A DNA stretch of 64,000 nucleotides from Phialophora verrucosa. Taxonomy: Eukaryota; Ascomycota; Eurotiomycetes; Chaetothyriales; Herpotrichiellaceae. The DNA lies in the NCBI GenBank assembly GCA_002099365.1, contig MSED01000002.1:496001-560000 (forward strand), written 5' to 3'. Position numbers and translations under genes: made by a program. This document shows, piece after piece, positions 12,676 through 24,478 of this stretch. Position 1 is the first letter of the stretch; every line of letters starts with the position of its first letter. Under the pieces are notes generated by a model, which worked only from the letters and a program-made list of their open reading frames with translations, searched no databases and was not told the origin of the DNA.

Positions 12676-15105
12676 TTCCAGAGGCTGTGGTCCATCCCTG
12701 CCTGCCCAACCAACTGTGGCCTACGACCTTGCGAAAACCCAAGCACAAACTGAATACGGTCTGGTCAAGCACCGATAAGCGTACGTTGGCCGGCGGCGTG
12801 CTGAGCCCTTAATACAGATTACACCTGCCATCGACCAAGAGGCTAGAAGCAATGCGAATTACATGAACTTGAATCCCGGGACTCTTGTCAGCGTCTAATC
12901 CATCTGGCAGCCCTGCAACGACTGGGCTAGCCCGATCTTCGGCTGGGTCACTGTTCATTTTCCAGGCCCTGCCGTCCAGTTCTCCACAGGCGACAGCTTA
13001 TTCTACGCTTGAATGCGCTGCAGGGGCCCGGGGCCCGGGTGAAACGTTCAAAGGCTTGAAGTGGGCTTCGTTCGCAGAGTCCCAGCCAGGAGCAGGCAAA
13101 GTATCATATCAACTGGCCGACCTAATCAAACAAATGCAAGACCATACCCTGGCCGCCGAGTTATACCTCAACTGCCTATGGAAGATTACAGGAAGAGCTA
13201 CGAATTCGATGCGATTTGCTCCTTCGGAGTACGCCCCATATGCCAACGCGAGCGTGGGGAAACCTTTGGCGCTGGTCAATGTGAATTGGTCTCCAGGGCT
13301 TGCGCAACCAGTTCTCAAGCACGAATACTCTGGGCTCAATTCCTGGAAAGGAGAATCATCCGACAGTAGAGCAAATGATGAGCAAGCACAACTTTAAAGT
13401 CAAGCTTGGGGATGCGAGCGCCTCTTGATCCACCTTTCGAATTTCGAGTTGAAGCTAACACCCTCGTCCCAGTATGATTGCCCCTTTGACGGTGTTGCCT
13501 GCTGCTAGGACACCGACGACACAACCCAGGAAATTCAAACTTCAAGAAAATTTACACGCCAGTCCCGCAACCCGGCCCGTGGGATGCATCTCCCCTGACC
13601 GGTGACAATGCCCTAGAGTGGGTGAAGAACTACCTCGCCAATACCTTGCTTGTTTATCTATACACATAATCAATATTTACAGTGGCATTTTCCGATTAAG
13701 ACCATCAACCTATCTGGCTGTACCATACAGGGCGCAATGAAGAAGAACATGAGTGACCATAATCGTGGCAGTGGTTTGAAACACAGCTGACCGCCGTACA
13801 GCTGCCTTCTTCACCGTTGGCACTTTCATGGTCACACAAGACGTGGCTAAGGACTACGAGCCGAACCACGCCCTCGAAGCCGACTCCTGGATGAATGTGA
13901 AGGACAAACCTCAACCAAGCAACGCAGATCGACTGGGAAGCGGGCGATTTGCAACGACATGCGGCGGAGAAGGGTACCTGTCTTTAGCTAGGCAGATACT
14001 TGTCTTCACACCATGCGCAGCTGACATAGGTAGGCAGGTAGATGCAGAAGTCATTTTCGCACGGACATTCTGATTTGAACGAAAGTCGGGTACGAGAGAA
14101 TGGCGTCGGGCGACTTGTAGGGGGCAGCCATTCCCAGCCCACATCGTCGACCGTTCAGCGTCACGACGCGGCAAGGCTGGGAAGCCCCTGAAAATCATAC
14201 GCTTATGTAATTCACCGCAACTTCACCACCTACACTTTCAGATGCTCGGCCACGGACGCGTGGACCGCGTGTCATGTTCTGATATCTTTGGTGCCTGTAG
14301 GGACACATGAAGGAGACATGGAGTAGAGACCAGCAAGCTCACTGCGCAGCAATTCTCCAATCACCGCGAAAGTCATCCCGAAATGGCAAGCGGCATCAAA
14401 CGCGATGTGTCCACAAACCGAAGCACGGGAGCTCTCTGCCTTCGTCACGACTACCGCCTGCCGCCTCCGCCACACTCGGTGAAAACGCTAGAAAAGCACA
14501 ACTAAGTCAGGCCGAAATTGCACGTTTCGCACTAGGACCTCTGATTCTTTCACACCGTGACAATTCTACTAGGAAAACATATTGGGATGCGTCAAGGAGA
14601 GATAGAGGTCCCAAGTAGATCACGGGTACCCGTTCGTTCGCCACGATGAGATCCCTATCACTACCCTCCCTGTCTGTCTCACGATGACGACTTCGTCGGG
14701 GAATGGAAACGAGAGCTGATTGCAGGAGGGAGGTGAACTCAAACGAGAGGGGAATTCAAACGGAAGCATTGCATCCGTTGCCAGTACACAAATATGTCCT
14801 CTCCCGCGGCCCGATACAAAACACGCTCTCGACCTATAACTCGTACTCCGAAATCTGTCCCAAAAACCACGAATCTGGTTGACAGCAGCCAAGGGAATAA
14901 ATATACCCACCGCATAATACTTTCTGCTTCGACTGACAGGACAGTCCATGTGTAACTATAAACCGACTCCACACCGCGACATAGGCTTCAGAGGCTACAC
15001 CTTGAATACCTATCAACCACTCTCACACTCTACACCAGTCAAAAGTTCGACGCCCGAAAGCACCCTGCATCCCTAGAACTCTTCGACTCATCTCCAGACA
15101 TCAAG
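12676..15105. other. stretch without a supported gene
   Basis: Only short open frames without recognisable domains. A plus-strand frame of 170 codons at 12885-13397 has no known motif. The part next to 12.7 kb could hold the eroded 5' end of the DUF6603 relic. The last few hundred bases may be the promoter of the small gene at 15106. Confidence 0.4.
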
Positions 15106-15255
15106 ATGTGCACCAACACCGTCACCAGATACCATTGCGGCCATGTAACGTCCCTCGTCAAGTCTTGCGGCAGACGCAACTGTAATAGAGCGCGGAACAT
15201 TCGACGTGATGCCCTGTATATGGACTGCTATGCCTGTGGGGGGAGGATGTATTAG
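15106..15255 (+). CDS. 49-residue Cys-rich small protein, putative
   Basis: A short ORF begins MCTNTVTRYHCGHVTS, starts in the context TCAAGATG and ends at TAG. It has six cysteines: Cys2, a CGH motif at 11-13, Cys21, Cys26, Cys40 and Cys43, the last two as a C-x2-C pair. It is otherwise Arg/Lys-rich. Many fungal genomes encode short hypothetical proteins that start MC and carry CGH plus later C-x2-C pairs, looking like a small zinc-binding fold. That comparison is from memory. Zinc binding is inference. No signal peptide is seen, so a secreted effector is unlikely. A downstream exon cannot be excluded, but none is needed. Confidence 0.55.
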   Translation: MCTNTVTRYHCGHVTSLVKSCGRRNCNRARNIRRDALYMDCYACGGRMY

Positions 15256-16020
15256 TCACCAGCAAGCTTAGCTGGTAAGACTTGGCTCTAGGACATTAGG
15301 CGAGCCGGAGAAAGGATGTGACACACACATATAGAGAGAGAGAGTGAGTGAGAGAGTGGCGACGACAATGCGCCCGGCTTCGTTTGCGGTCCGTAATGCC
15401 CTGGTAGGGTGATGGAATGGGAATTCATGTGTTGTACGGAGTCTAGGACTAGCGATATATGACAAGGAACTGCGATCCTGGCTTTGCAACGACGACAATG
15501 GTGCGAGATATGCTGATCAAGAACGGGTTCACACGCACGACGTAAAATAGGGGAGGGCGCTTCTATGTTTTCCAAGTCTTCTTTGGAGTACTCAACCTGT
15601 CATGCTCGTTTCTCTATCCATCTTCTCGTTTTGTGGCATGGTTGTCCCATTCCACCGACGGAACTGACATGATCCCGGCAACGTTCTGCTCTTATTGCAA
15701 CGGCCCCCGAAGCAACATCGATAGATCTATGTGATGAAGAGTCGAGTAGAGCCGAGTCGAGTAGAGTCGAGTTGAGGTTGAAAGGCTCTGCATCCCTTGA
15801 GTTCCGATTAAGAGCTACAACGTAGCACGCCGTGCCACGCCACAACATCCAATATGAACATCTCATCCAACCCTCTCGATGACTCATAGCGTCTAGTGCG
15901 AAGTCTGAGCCAGACAATAATACTAATGCCAACCTCCTCCTCCTCCTCCTCCTCCTCTTCCTCTTCCTCCTCCTCCTTATCGTCGTAACCTCGAACGACG
16001 ACGACTACCCTCACACCAGT
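15256..16020. other. non-coding stretch with simple repeats
   Basis: GA-rich runs (15325-15360), GAGTCGAGTA-type repeats (15738-15776) and the CTC microsatellite at 15933. A Glu-rich minus-strand frame here is only the translation of that microsatellite. I see no supported gene. Confidence 0.5.
15933..15978. repeat. CTC trinucleotide microsatellite
   Basis: About 15 imperfect CTC/TTC units. It lies just 3' of the small secreted-protein gene that ends at 16021. Confidence 0.9.
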
Positions 16021-16317
16021 CTAAACACGAACCACCCAACTAACAGCAGTCGGCCCCGTAGTGGTAATAGCGGAAACGATATCGTCACCCTCCTCCGATG
16101 CCAGGAAAGGACCAGGAACAAAGGTAGGAACGGCACCGGCACCGAGTTCGCCTTCAGACCAGGACGTCGAAGCAGACACCACGCGCGCAACAGGCTCCAC
16201 GTTAGATGAGACGGACACCACGTTGACATTATCGGGAGGGGAGATGTCAAGCGGGGTTGCCATGCCGACAGACTTGCCGAAGAGGAGGCCTAGGATGGCG
16301 ACGATAATGGTGTCCAT
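16021..16317 (-). CDS. small secreted protein, hypothetical
   Basis: A 98-residue intronless ORF starts MDTIIVAILGLLFGKSVGMA, which looks like a signal peptide with cleavage near residue 20. The mature part is Ser/Val/Thr-rich with acidic patches and contains no cysteine, so it is not a disulfide-rich effector type. It ends TAVSWVVRV. TATATA-like sequence lies about 220 bases upstream. I recognise no family. Its existence rests on the signal peptide and start context, so the call is tentative. Confidence 0.4.
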   Translation of the reverse strand: MDTIIVAILGLLFGKSVGMATPLDISPPDNVNVVSVSSNVEPVARVVSASTSWSEGELGAGAVPTFVPGPFLASEEGDDIVSAITTTGPTAVSWVVRV

Positions 16318-17518
16318 TGCGATCGATGTATTTGAGTGGTGGGAGCGCGATGTGATAAGGTGGGATGCGCTTTGTTATCGAGTTGTATATCCTGATTCCG
16401 AGCGTGCGTTCTGTCGACGGTCGAGCTCGAGATATATTGACAGCGGCCTGAGAAGTCAAGGAGAGATAGATGGAAAGGAAGGTTGTGCTCGAAGGTGAAG
16501 ATGAAGATAAAGACACGTCTACAACGAACGACACCCGCTTATATACATAATACATCTACCTCTCCACAGTCTCTCTTGCGTTACCCCTGTCAGACCCTGA
16601 CGCGCACTTCAAGGTACCCAAGCGGAGTTCTTCCCATTAGTAGCTAACCAGTCGTTGATACGTTGATTTTTTACCGTTTCTAGCTTTTCATCATTTTTAA
16701 GTAATATTGCTCGGAAACCCAAATCTTCCGCGAACTTACTGATGTTGGATATCCGGATACAGTGGAGACCGGGGCGAAGTGGAAGCGGATGTAAGTGGAA
16801 GCGGATGTAAGTGGAAGCCAGAAGTCAAGTTGGAGTGCAAGGACGACGAATCCAAGGGGAGGAGAAAGTTAAATAGTAAATAGATTTACATATACGGTAA
16901 TTTTACTCTTACTCTTTGTTCAGACTCGTTCCGATGTGCGGCTTCAGTGAACTTGAGGAACCCAGTCCCAGCACGATAAGTCATTACCTAGCCTGCTCTG
17001 CGATCTGCGATGTACGGTTTGCGGCAAAGTGTGGATAGAGTACGAGGAGGCTCCGAAGCTACAGGACAGCACCATACGAGTTGCATCGATAGGGACGGAT
17101 CAGCGTTCTTACTACCGACTCTCGTTATCTCCATCTCCACCTTTACCACAGAGAGAAAACTTGGCAGACGGTGTGGCAGGGAACAGACAAAACCACGCGT
17201 ATTTTTGCAAAGAAATTTTCTGATTCTTTCTGTTCTGAGCACTCTAGTTTGGATCTCTCTCAGTCGTGAATGTGCCGTCGTCGTTTCCGAAAGCTCCCAG
17301 CACAAGGCGAAGACTTTCCAAGAGTCGCAGACTTTCCAAGAGCCCAGTCTTCCCAAGAGCGGCAGCACAAGGAAGAGCCTTTCCGACCAAGGTTTTGTCA
17401 CCCAACTTCTGGTCCAGCCGTGGAAATGATTTCGTTATGTGCACCACATTGTCCCTGCGCACGCAAGCACGCATGGCACTCATAGCACATTTCGCAAAGA
17501 CGGCCGTCAGGCTCGCGT
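16318..17518. other. intergenic stretch with a 16-bp tandem repeat
   Basis: The minus-strand promoter of the small secreted-protein gene, then sequence with the 16-bp repeat at 16777 and a loose repeat of AGACTTTCCAAGAG near 17315-17355. A 137-codon minus-strand frame (16988-17401) has no recognisable domain. Confidence 0.45.
16777..16818. repeat. 16-bp minisatellite, 2.6 copies
   Basis: The unit AAGTGGAAGCGGATGT is present twice without a mismatch and then as a 10-base partial copy. Intergenic. Confidence 0.9.
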
Positions 17519-18920
17519 TCAACACCCTCTGCCAAACCGTCCATTCACTCTCTCCCACTCCTGGATCATGTCCTTGACATTCTCCTTTGGAATGGTTCCG
17601 CCCACTTCCTGGCCGCATTCCTCTCGTGGCTTGCTCTCTCCATTCCCATAGCTCTGGAAGTGATGAGAACGAGCGTTGATCGGGTCCCGTTCGTTCGGAC
17701 TGTTCACATCGACACCCTCATCTTCGTCATAGATGCTCGAGACCGTGTGTTGGGAGTGAGACTGTGGGAGCGCGAATTGCAGTTGAAGCTGTGGGAGGGA
17801 TTCGTCGGTGACGATCACGCTTGGGCGCTGCGTCGGTGTCACGTTGTGGCCTTCTCGTGGTCTGGAAAAGTTGCAGGGTGACTGCTGCTCGGGATCGACA
17901 CTGCCTCTGTCAATTTGGCCGCCGCCGCCACCGCGACCACCACCGCCAGGACTCTCGCCGCGCAGGGAAATTGTTTCAAAGTTGGTGTCTTCCGCATATG
18001 CCGGGGAATACAGCTCAGAGACGTTCTGAATCCGATCGTTGACCGTGATCCTAGGATTGAGGGTCCGAGGCTGGGTAGCCAACTCCGGTGGTTCTTGCCC
18101 GACCATGCGCAGGCCTCCCGCGGTCGCTGCTTCTTGGTACAACACGTCATCTTCGGCGGACACGTCAACTTGATATTCGTGCCTGAGCGGACTTCTTCGC
18201 AGAACAGTTCCTGGTTGCTCGTTGATCGGAGGTGGGAGAAGTGCGGACGGCTGTCGCGGCAGGAGTCCGCTGCCGTTGCTGGTCGACAAATATGAGGCTC
18301 TGGCGCCGCTAGTGGACGGGGCGAGCTGGCTCAGTCGCTGCTGGGATGCGAACCTTCCGTAAGGATTGTCTGCGTTGTAGTAATAAGGACCGGCATATTC
18401 TCCTGACGCGTTTCCTGAGCTCTGTTTTGTTCGTCAGCGGACTGCTACTGTATTCCGTGCAAAAGAACTGGGCGTGGCCACTCACATCTCGCCCGGAACC
18501 GTCTTCCGCCACGGTGTACTCGTCCCAACTTCGGTTCTCTCCTCTTCTGCCCATGATCATGGTAGTAGGTCTGATCTCCCCTATCTCCAGTCGTGCGTGC
18601 CGGCCTCGTTCCCATGCGTACATATTGTTGATCCACCTCACTTCCTTCATGCGTGCGATTTGGGCAGCAGATCTCTGTCGGTTGGGGTTCCAGAATGCGC
18701 CACCAGCATTGATTCCGACAATGTTATCCGTGTCCTGCGCAGCAAATGCCTCCGACGTTAAGCGGTGCTTGCTGCTGGTGCGGCGACCGCAAAAGCGGTA
18801 CAGGCTGGCAACGATGAGGGTACCGAAGAATGCTGCGACAATGACGATGACGACAATGACGGCAGGAGAAATCGCGAGTGCGGTATTATCTGGACTGTCA
18901 TTGGTCTGTTGAGGAGCCAT
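17519..18920 (-). CDS. single-pass membrane protein with long disordered tail
   Basis: Two exons: 18920..18486 and 18421..17519, joined by a 64-base GT-AG intron (phase 0), give 445 residues. The frame stays open across the join. A strong hydrophobic segment at about residues 18-40 (AISPAVIVVIVIVAAFFG) is followed by RFCGRR, so the C-terminus is probably cytosolic. The rest is hydrophilic and Ser/Pro/Gly-rich, with a glycine run encoded by a GGC/GGT repeat, and ends near WERVNGRFGRGC. The organisation resembles fungal one-TM proteins of the Wsc or glycophorin-like kind, but no Cys-rich ectodomain is seen. An upstream exon with a signal peptide could exist, because an in-frame open stretch continues above the ATG. 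Function unknown. Confidence 0.65.
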
Positions 18921-19827
18921 ATTGGCCGAGCCAGCAGGTGACACCCTCAGGAACAGACCGCAGCGTCACAGCGACGATGACAACAACAATGATGGGCCAC
19001 CACCGTCAAAGAGAACTGGCTTGGAGAGATAGTAGGTGATTTTTGTTTGCAATGCATCGACCCCGCCGTAGATAGTGGTGGTCGCCGCAGCGATGAATTT
19101 CTTGAAACGGCAACGCAAGATGTGAGAGATTGGTGCGCCGTGAAAAAACTTTGCGCAGACTGCGCCATGAGGAAGTGAAGTTGGGATTTGTTCACCTGGA
19201 GCGGCAGAATGAAGATTCTGTTCTTCTGCACCTTGCCGTCGCAGACGTGACACATAATCATCTCAACGCGTCAAATCATGTTTGATATCGCGGCTTTTGC
19301 AGTTCTCTCGGTTCTCCATGCATCGTCCGTCGCCACATGGTGTTTGCTATCGGGCTTTCGACGTGGCATCTCAAAGTATTGCTATCGCGTAAGGTGAAAC
19401 TCTGCGGGAGTCTAACCGCACAGAACCCGGCGCACTATGGTGAGCGGCCATGCTCGTATGCAATATGATGTCTCGCAAGCCCGGTTACCAATTCAGCGCC
19501 CGCCTGGAGAGGGATTGCAGCAGGTACCCGTTTTCCTCCGAAAGTCCTCAGGTTGCGGGTGACAGAAGCCATCTCTACTGCTGGCGCATCGGTCCGCAGC
19601 CACCTCTTTGTATCGATAACTGAGATGCTGCGGGACAACTAAAGTGGCTCCGGTGCCACAAGGGAACAGAGTTGAGGTTGAAGCAGGACGCGTCTCCCAG
19701 CTCGGGTGTTCTTTCTGTCTCGGCTACGATAAACTTTTAGCCCCGTTGTAGCGTCTTCCCATCGAACCTCGTTTCTCAGCACAGGAGCAGGTGGCAGAAT
19801 CGACGTACAGCGCTAATGGACATGCGC
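18921..19827. other. intergenic region
   Basis: Upstream flank of the membrane-protein gene and 3' flank of the CCCH gene, both minus strand. No supported gene. A missing first exon of the membrane protein could lie in the first 300 bases. Confidence 0.45.
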
Positions 19828-21148
19828 TCATAATCCGCTGAATAGTACCACTTTGGTCCCCTCCGTACGGCCATCTACCAATGCTATCGCTTTATCAACT
19901 TCGCCGGCACCGTCCTTTCCACCATCGTACACCTTGTTCATGTGACCACTCAGCTTCTGAAGCGCCATCATGCTCTCGTCGTTGTTAAATATGGCGTAAT
20001 GACGATCGAAAAGGGCCCTCATGGTTGCCTGACAGTTGTTGGTATTCGTTGCAGCCTCTTCCAGCTTCGCCTTGACCACGAGAAGCTGCTTCTTGATCTC
20101 CTCCTCGGGTGTCAGTGGCTTCCGCGGCACAATGGGTACAGCATTGGCGGCTGTAAGCGGCACTCGCGGAATCTCTTGTGCGGCTTTCCCCCTCCTACCT
20201 CCACGCTTACGTCGTGATTTAGACCCTTTGTTCAACGCCGGGGGTGTTGGAGTGGAGATTGTATTGAGCCTTTGAGGGTTTCCGAGGTCGAACGATGTCG
20301 GAGGGCTTCTATGCTCGTTTGCTGCCACCTTTTGTCGCTTGGATGTGTCGCGAGAAGAGTCAATCAGATCCTCAGTATCTGTGCCTGTAGTCAAGTCGAT
20401 GACTTTATCTGCCTGCGCTCCCTGAGAATCGTCCAATGGCCGCTTCCTCATCAACGGCTTGGTGGGATGGAACTTCAACTCGACGGTGTGACTGAATGGT
20501 GGTCGAACGGTGACCGTTGGTCTCTTCTTGTTTGTATTATCACCAATACCACTCGGACGATACCTATCTGGATCTGTATCAGCGTTAGCATGTTTCAACT
20601 CCACCTCGGCATGGATGACTGGGAAAATCGGAGTGCCTTGGTGTCGGCGTAGGGCAGCACATACATATTGGGTCCTTGGGCGGTGGACGGAAGCTGCGGG
20701 GCTGAGAAGCACTTGCTCGCAGCGCAAGTCGCTTGACTAACCAAATCAAGTCGAACAAGGCCTCGTGATGGAATGTGTTGAAGCCAGCTTTCGCGGCCGC
20801 GTCCGAAACCTGGAGCTCGATGCCATTAAGTTCGAGAGCTACAGCACTGCATCAGCTCTTATTCATGGTGGTGGTGAAGATTGTGGTCGTACCCTCTTGG
20901 TAGAGACCGGTTACTCCTGTGTCGCGATGTTCATACCAGCACCCTGCACCTCTTCCGCAGGTGCCATAGTGTTTCCAGGCGAGACAAGTGCCCCTCTGTT
21001 GGAAATGGCTTGCAAGGTCGCCTGTATCGTAGTGAGCGAACTCGCAGGTGACGGTGCGAAAGGCGTCCATGTTGGGGCACTGTGGGCCCAGAGCCCAATA
21101 TCGGCATGTATAGAATCTGCTGTGTGGGAAGCCGGCCGTGTTCGACAT
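19828..21148 (-). CDS. CCCH zinc-finger protein
   Basis: Three exons: 21148..20893, 20838..20665 and 20573..19828, with introns of 54 and 91 bases; the second has a textbook TGCTAAC branch site before ACAG. The product has 391 residues. Finger 1 is C15-x8-C24-x10-C35-x3-H39; finger 2 is the canonical C55-x8-C64-x5-C70-x3-H74, followed by RDTGVTGL. Such fingers usually bind RNA. A conserved-looking block (KAGFNTFHHEALFDLIW) comes next, then FRPPPKDPIY. The middle is basic and Ser/Pro-rich (KSRRKRGGRRGK), and the C-terminus is a predicted helix starting TPEEEIKKQLLVVKAKLEEA. The ATG at 21148 has the context AACCATG. The specific role is unknown; nuclear RNA or chromatin work is inference from family and composition. 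Confidence 0.8.
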
Positions 21149-21357
21149 GGTTAATGACAATGGAGTCTGTTCGAAGAACACGAGCGAACGGTAACAATTA
21201 CTCGATACACCAAACACGGGCAGAACCACTACTAAGATGGATGTGCAAAGCAAGAGACGGTCGTCAGTGGGACGGAAGCTGGTGGGAATTGAGAAAACGA
21301 GTGAGACCGGCCAAAGTGAAGGTCAAGTGAGGTGTAACTATCTCGTGGCAGGCACGT

Positions 21358-21389
21358 GGGGGAGGGAGGGAGGGAGGGAGGGAGGGAGG
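21358..21389. repeat. GGGA tetranucleotide microsatellite
   Basis: About seven GGGA units in the 435-base gap between the APSES gene and the CCCH gene, so it sits in the CCCH promoter. Confidence 0.9.
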
Positions 21390-21583
21390 TACAACTGACC
21401 AGACTATGAAACTTGCCATGGACGCAGGAACAGATTTCATGTGCGAGATGCTGATGCCGTACTTCACCACCGGCCGCAATCCAGCACTTCCATCTGGATA
21501 TCACTTGTCATCTGTGTCCATCACTACATCAACCTATTTCTTCATCGTGCCCAATATCGTCTCCGCCTCGGACCAGACCCGAC

Positions 21584-23192
21584 TTACGCGGATGCTCGAC
21601 GCTTGAGTGATGCGAAGCCTGGCTTGGGCAGATGTGTCTGTGTCTTCAACTTCATCAACATATACGCAGCCTTGGTCTCTGTGAATCCTCTTGACGACTT
21701 CTTCCTCACAACGTCATCCTTCTGTCTCTTTCCACCATCCGAGTCATCTGACCCCCCATCATACTCTTCGTCATTGTCCATACGATGTAGAGCTGATCTA
21801 GGAGACACTGCTGGAGTCCATGGCGCAGCCTCACCCGTGGTTGGGGTGAGCAAGGTGCTAGGGGCAGTGTGCAGTGGCTTGAGAGGCGGTGGCAGCAAAT
21901 CAAGGGGTGTATGTGATCTGGGAATGTTGGCTGTGTTTCGACCCTTGCGAGATGTACTGTGAGGAGAGGATGACCTAGTGGTGCTGGCCGGCGACCATGG
22001 ATTGGTGAAAGACACTTTGGGGGACGGGGAGCGAGGTGAGTTGACAGAAGACCAAGGGTTGGTAAAGGCAATCTGTGGTGATGGAGAAGATAGCTCGTAT
22101 TTGTCCTCTGGGCTGGTGTCGGTTGAGTACTCGCTCGTAGTGTCGGTCTCCTTGTATGGCTTGGGCAGAATTCTTCGCAGTTGCGGCCGAGCCTTGGGTG
22201 TCTGAGGTGTGCGCGGACTAGATAGGCCCGTTGATGGACCAGGTGTTGCTTGAATTTCCAATTCGCGATAATGCCGAGCTTGCGCAGCGCAGTATCTTGT
22301 GATTTCGGAGTCAATCTGCATGGAGCCGAAATTCTCGTTGTTGGGAGGGAGGCAGATATTGGGAAAGTCTTTGCCGAAGACAGGTGTCAACGCGTAACGG
22401 ATATGCCAGCAGAACGTGGCCGCCACAGCTTTTGCTGCTTCGTACGGGATCCAGTATCCTGAGACGAGTCAGTGCGATGAACACCAATATGCACCATCTT
22501 CACGTACCTTGCGCGACCAGAGCTCCGCCGGTGATGCTATGACAGAGTTCCTTAAGGCCTGGGTTCCGAGCCAGCATCTTCGCCGGTGTTGTCTGAGGAA
22601 GTAGTCAGCCCACCGCTTTGGAATTGATTTTGTTGCCCAGCCTTACCTTGGAATAGTTGCCGCACTTGAACAACGGTGTTGTGCGGACCAGGCCAATGTT
22701 GTAGTCCCACAGCATGGTGTAGGTGGTCTGGTCGCCGGGAATCTTGTACTGGTACTGAAATACTGAAAATGGTCAGTCCTTGTCACCGTCATGGATCGCT
22801 GGAGGGATCCCGGTACCTTCAAAGCTCTCCCTCCCTGTCTTCTCCCAAAACAACTTCTTCTCGCTGTTGTATGGAATGTGTCTCGGGTAGGTTGCAATGT
22901 CGCCGATGGGATACACTTCGTACATCTGATGCTTTGCTTCGAGCAGCTCGTCCTGAAACTCGTCCGGCGGATATCGGCACTCCCCTCGAACAGTACTTGG
23001 TTTGAAGACTGCAGCATCCTTGCAAATCTTCTGCTTTTTGCGAATGCGTTTGTCCAAGGCTTGTTCGGCCAGCCCCGAGGTTGGCGAGGTCTGGCTGTCC
23101 GCGGCGGAGAGGTCCTCCTTGGAGCTGCCATTATTGCTGTCATAGCTCTCCCCCTCTTGTGCTGGGTTGAGAAGAGATTGAATAGCAGCCAT
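21584..23192 (-). CDS. APSES-domain transcription factor, Xbp1-like
   Basis: Four exons: 23192..22817, 22762..22647, 22592..22508 and 22458..21584, with introns of 54, 54 and 49 bases; phases agree at every join. The product has 483 residues. The APSES/KilA-N-type DNA-binding domain spans about residues 90-225: YPIGDIATYPRHIPYNSEKK, then a core ending FKCGNYSKTTPAKMLARNPG, then HSITGGALVAQGYWIPYEA and AATFCWHIRYALTPVFG. This order matches fungal Xbp1/RgdA-type proteins, regulators of growth arrest, stress response and development. The C-terminal half is Ser/Pro-rich with two near-copies of a motif around FTNPWS, and ends in a basic, Lys-rich segment. The start MAAIQSLLNP is typical of the family. 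Nuclear. Subfamily naming is from memory. Confidence 0.85.
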
Positions 23193-24478
23193 GGATCCGG
23201 TTGATGCGGTCTTGACTGGGTCGATGCGGAGATGAGAGTTATGGGCTGGAGAAGATGGTTTGATATACGCCCCCGACACCTGCTTGATATAGATGGCAAA
23301 CATCATCCCAGAGAACAAGCACATCAAAGCCTGGAGCCCTACAAGCTGTGCCTCTTTGGATGAAATCATTGTACCAGATCCACTCCGACTTTCACATACA
23401 AAGAGAGGCCCAGACATGGCGGCACGCCTTCGAACTCCTGCAGTTGTTGCGGCAGTCTGCCAGTCTAGGCCAGATCATGGACGAGGCGGTATGTCTGGAT
23501 TCGTCGAACGTTGACGAATCAAAGAACCCATGGTGTTGGTTTTGGCTGAAACGCAGGATAAGCGGTGAACAAGTTCGTTCCTGAGGCATCGGAACGGCGC
23601 AGGGGAGAATTGGCCGATCTTGAACTCTGCAAGGACGGCATGTCCAGTACAGCAACGGCCTACGAGTGGCCTCCTGTCTCCGCACCTCCACGGGAAAGAT
23701 CGTGCATTGCAAAGAAGAACTAGACCACCTTGGAAGGCATCGCATTTAGGGTAATTCGCAATGGCAAGAAAGCGCATTGCGAAAGAGCGAGGGTGGGTTG
23801 GCATCACTCGGACGGTGTCTGCAGCTGCCCTCGAGCAATACCGGTCGGCCATGAATGGAGCGCTGAGCAGACAACCACCATTCATCAGCCTATGAGAACT
23901 TCACCTCGAAAGGACTCACAGAGTTGCTGTGACTGTCGCTTTCTGGGTGCCCATGCGGCCCCATTCTCCCCCGCGGTGCCTTGCATTGGTATGTTGCACA
24001 ACCGGTCCACTATTCGGTCAGCCTTGCAATAGTTACCGAACAGACAAAGAAACACCTGTGTCAAGACATGCGCAAAAAGGTACACAACAGCACGAAATCG
24101 GTTTCTAGATGTTGCCAGTATGGATCGGAGCAGGCCAGAGCCACGGGGTGCGTCGGAAACGACCGGTGCAGAACTCTGCCGTTAGTAACGTGCATTGTCG
24201 GTAGAGGTTCACAGACCGTCTTTCGAACTGTACTCGTGGGTCTCACCAGAGTTCATGGACGAGTGAGTTTCAGAATTAGCGAGCGGCTGATCTCAAGGTG
24301 TCGTATTCTAAGCAGTCTATGCCACCGTCGCACCATGATACCTTTGACCAATACAGCTGCTGCATTTCTTTCCAAAGGAAACCATGTCCGAAAACTCCGA
24401 ATGTGTGAATTTTCACCTGACCTCTGCCCTTGCCTCACACGGACTGTGCTCCGAACGTAAAGTGGCCGACCCAAGACA
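23193..24478. other. intergenic region
   Basis: Upstream flank of the APSES gene and 3' flank of TOP2 (both minus strand). An in-frame stretch above the APSES ATG contains a hydrophobic segment but looks like read-through, not coding sequence. No other gene seen. Confidence 0.45.

Noticed and set aside
15808..16014. Poly-Glu frame on the minus strand
   Set aside because: It is only the translation of the CTC microsatellite.
23193..23417. N-terminal extension of the APSES protein with a hydrophobic segment
   Set aside because: Family members begin near MAAIQSLLNP, and a membrane segment does not suit this factor; in-frame read-through is more likely.
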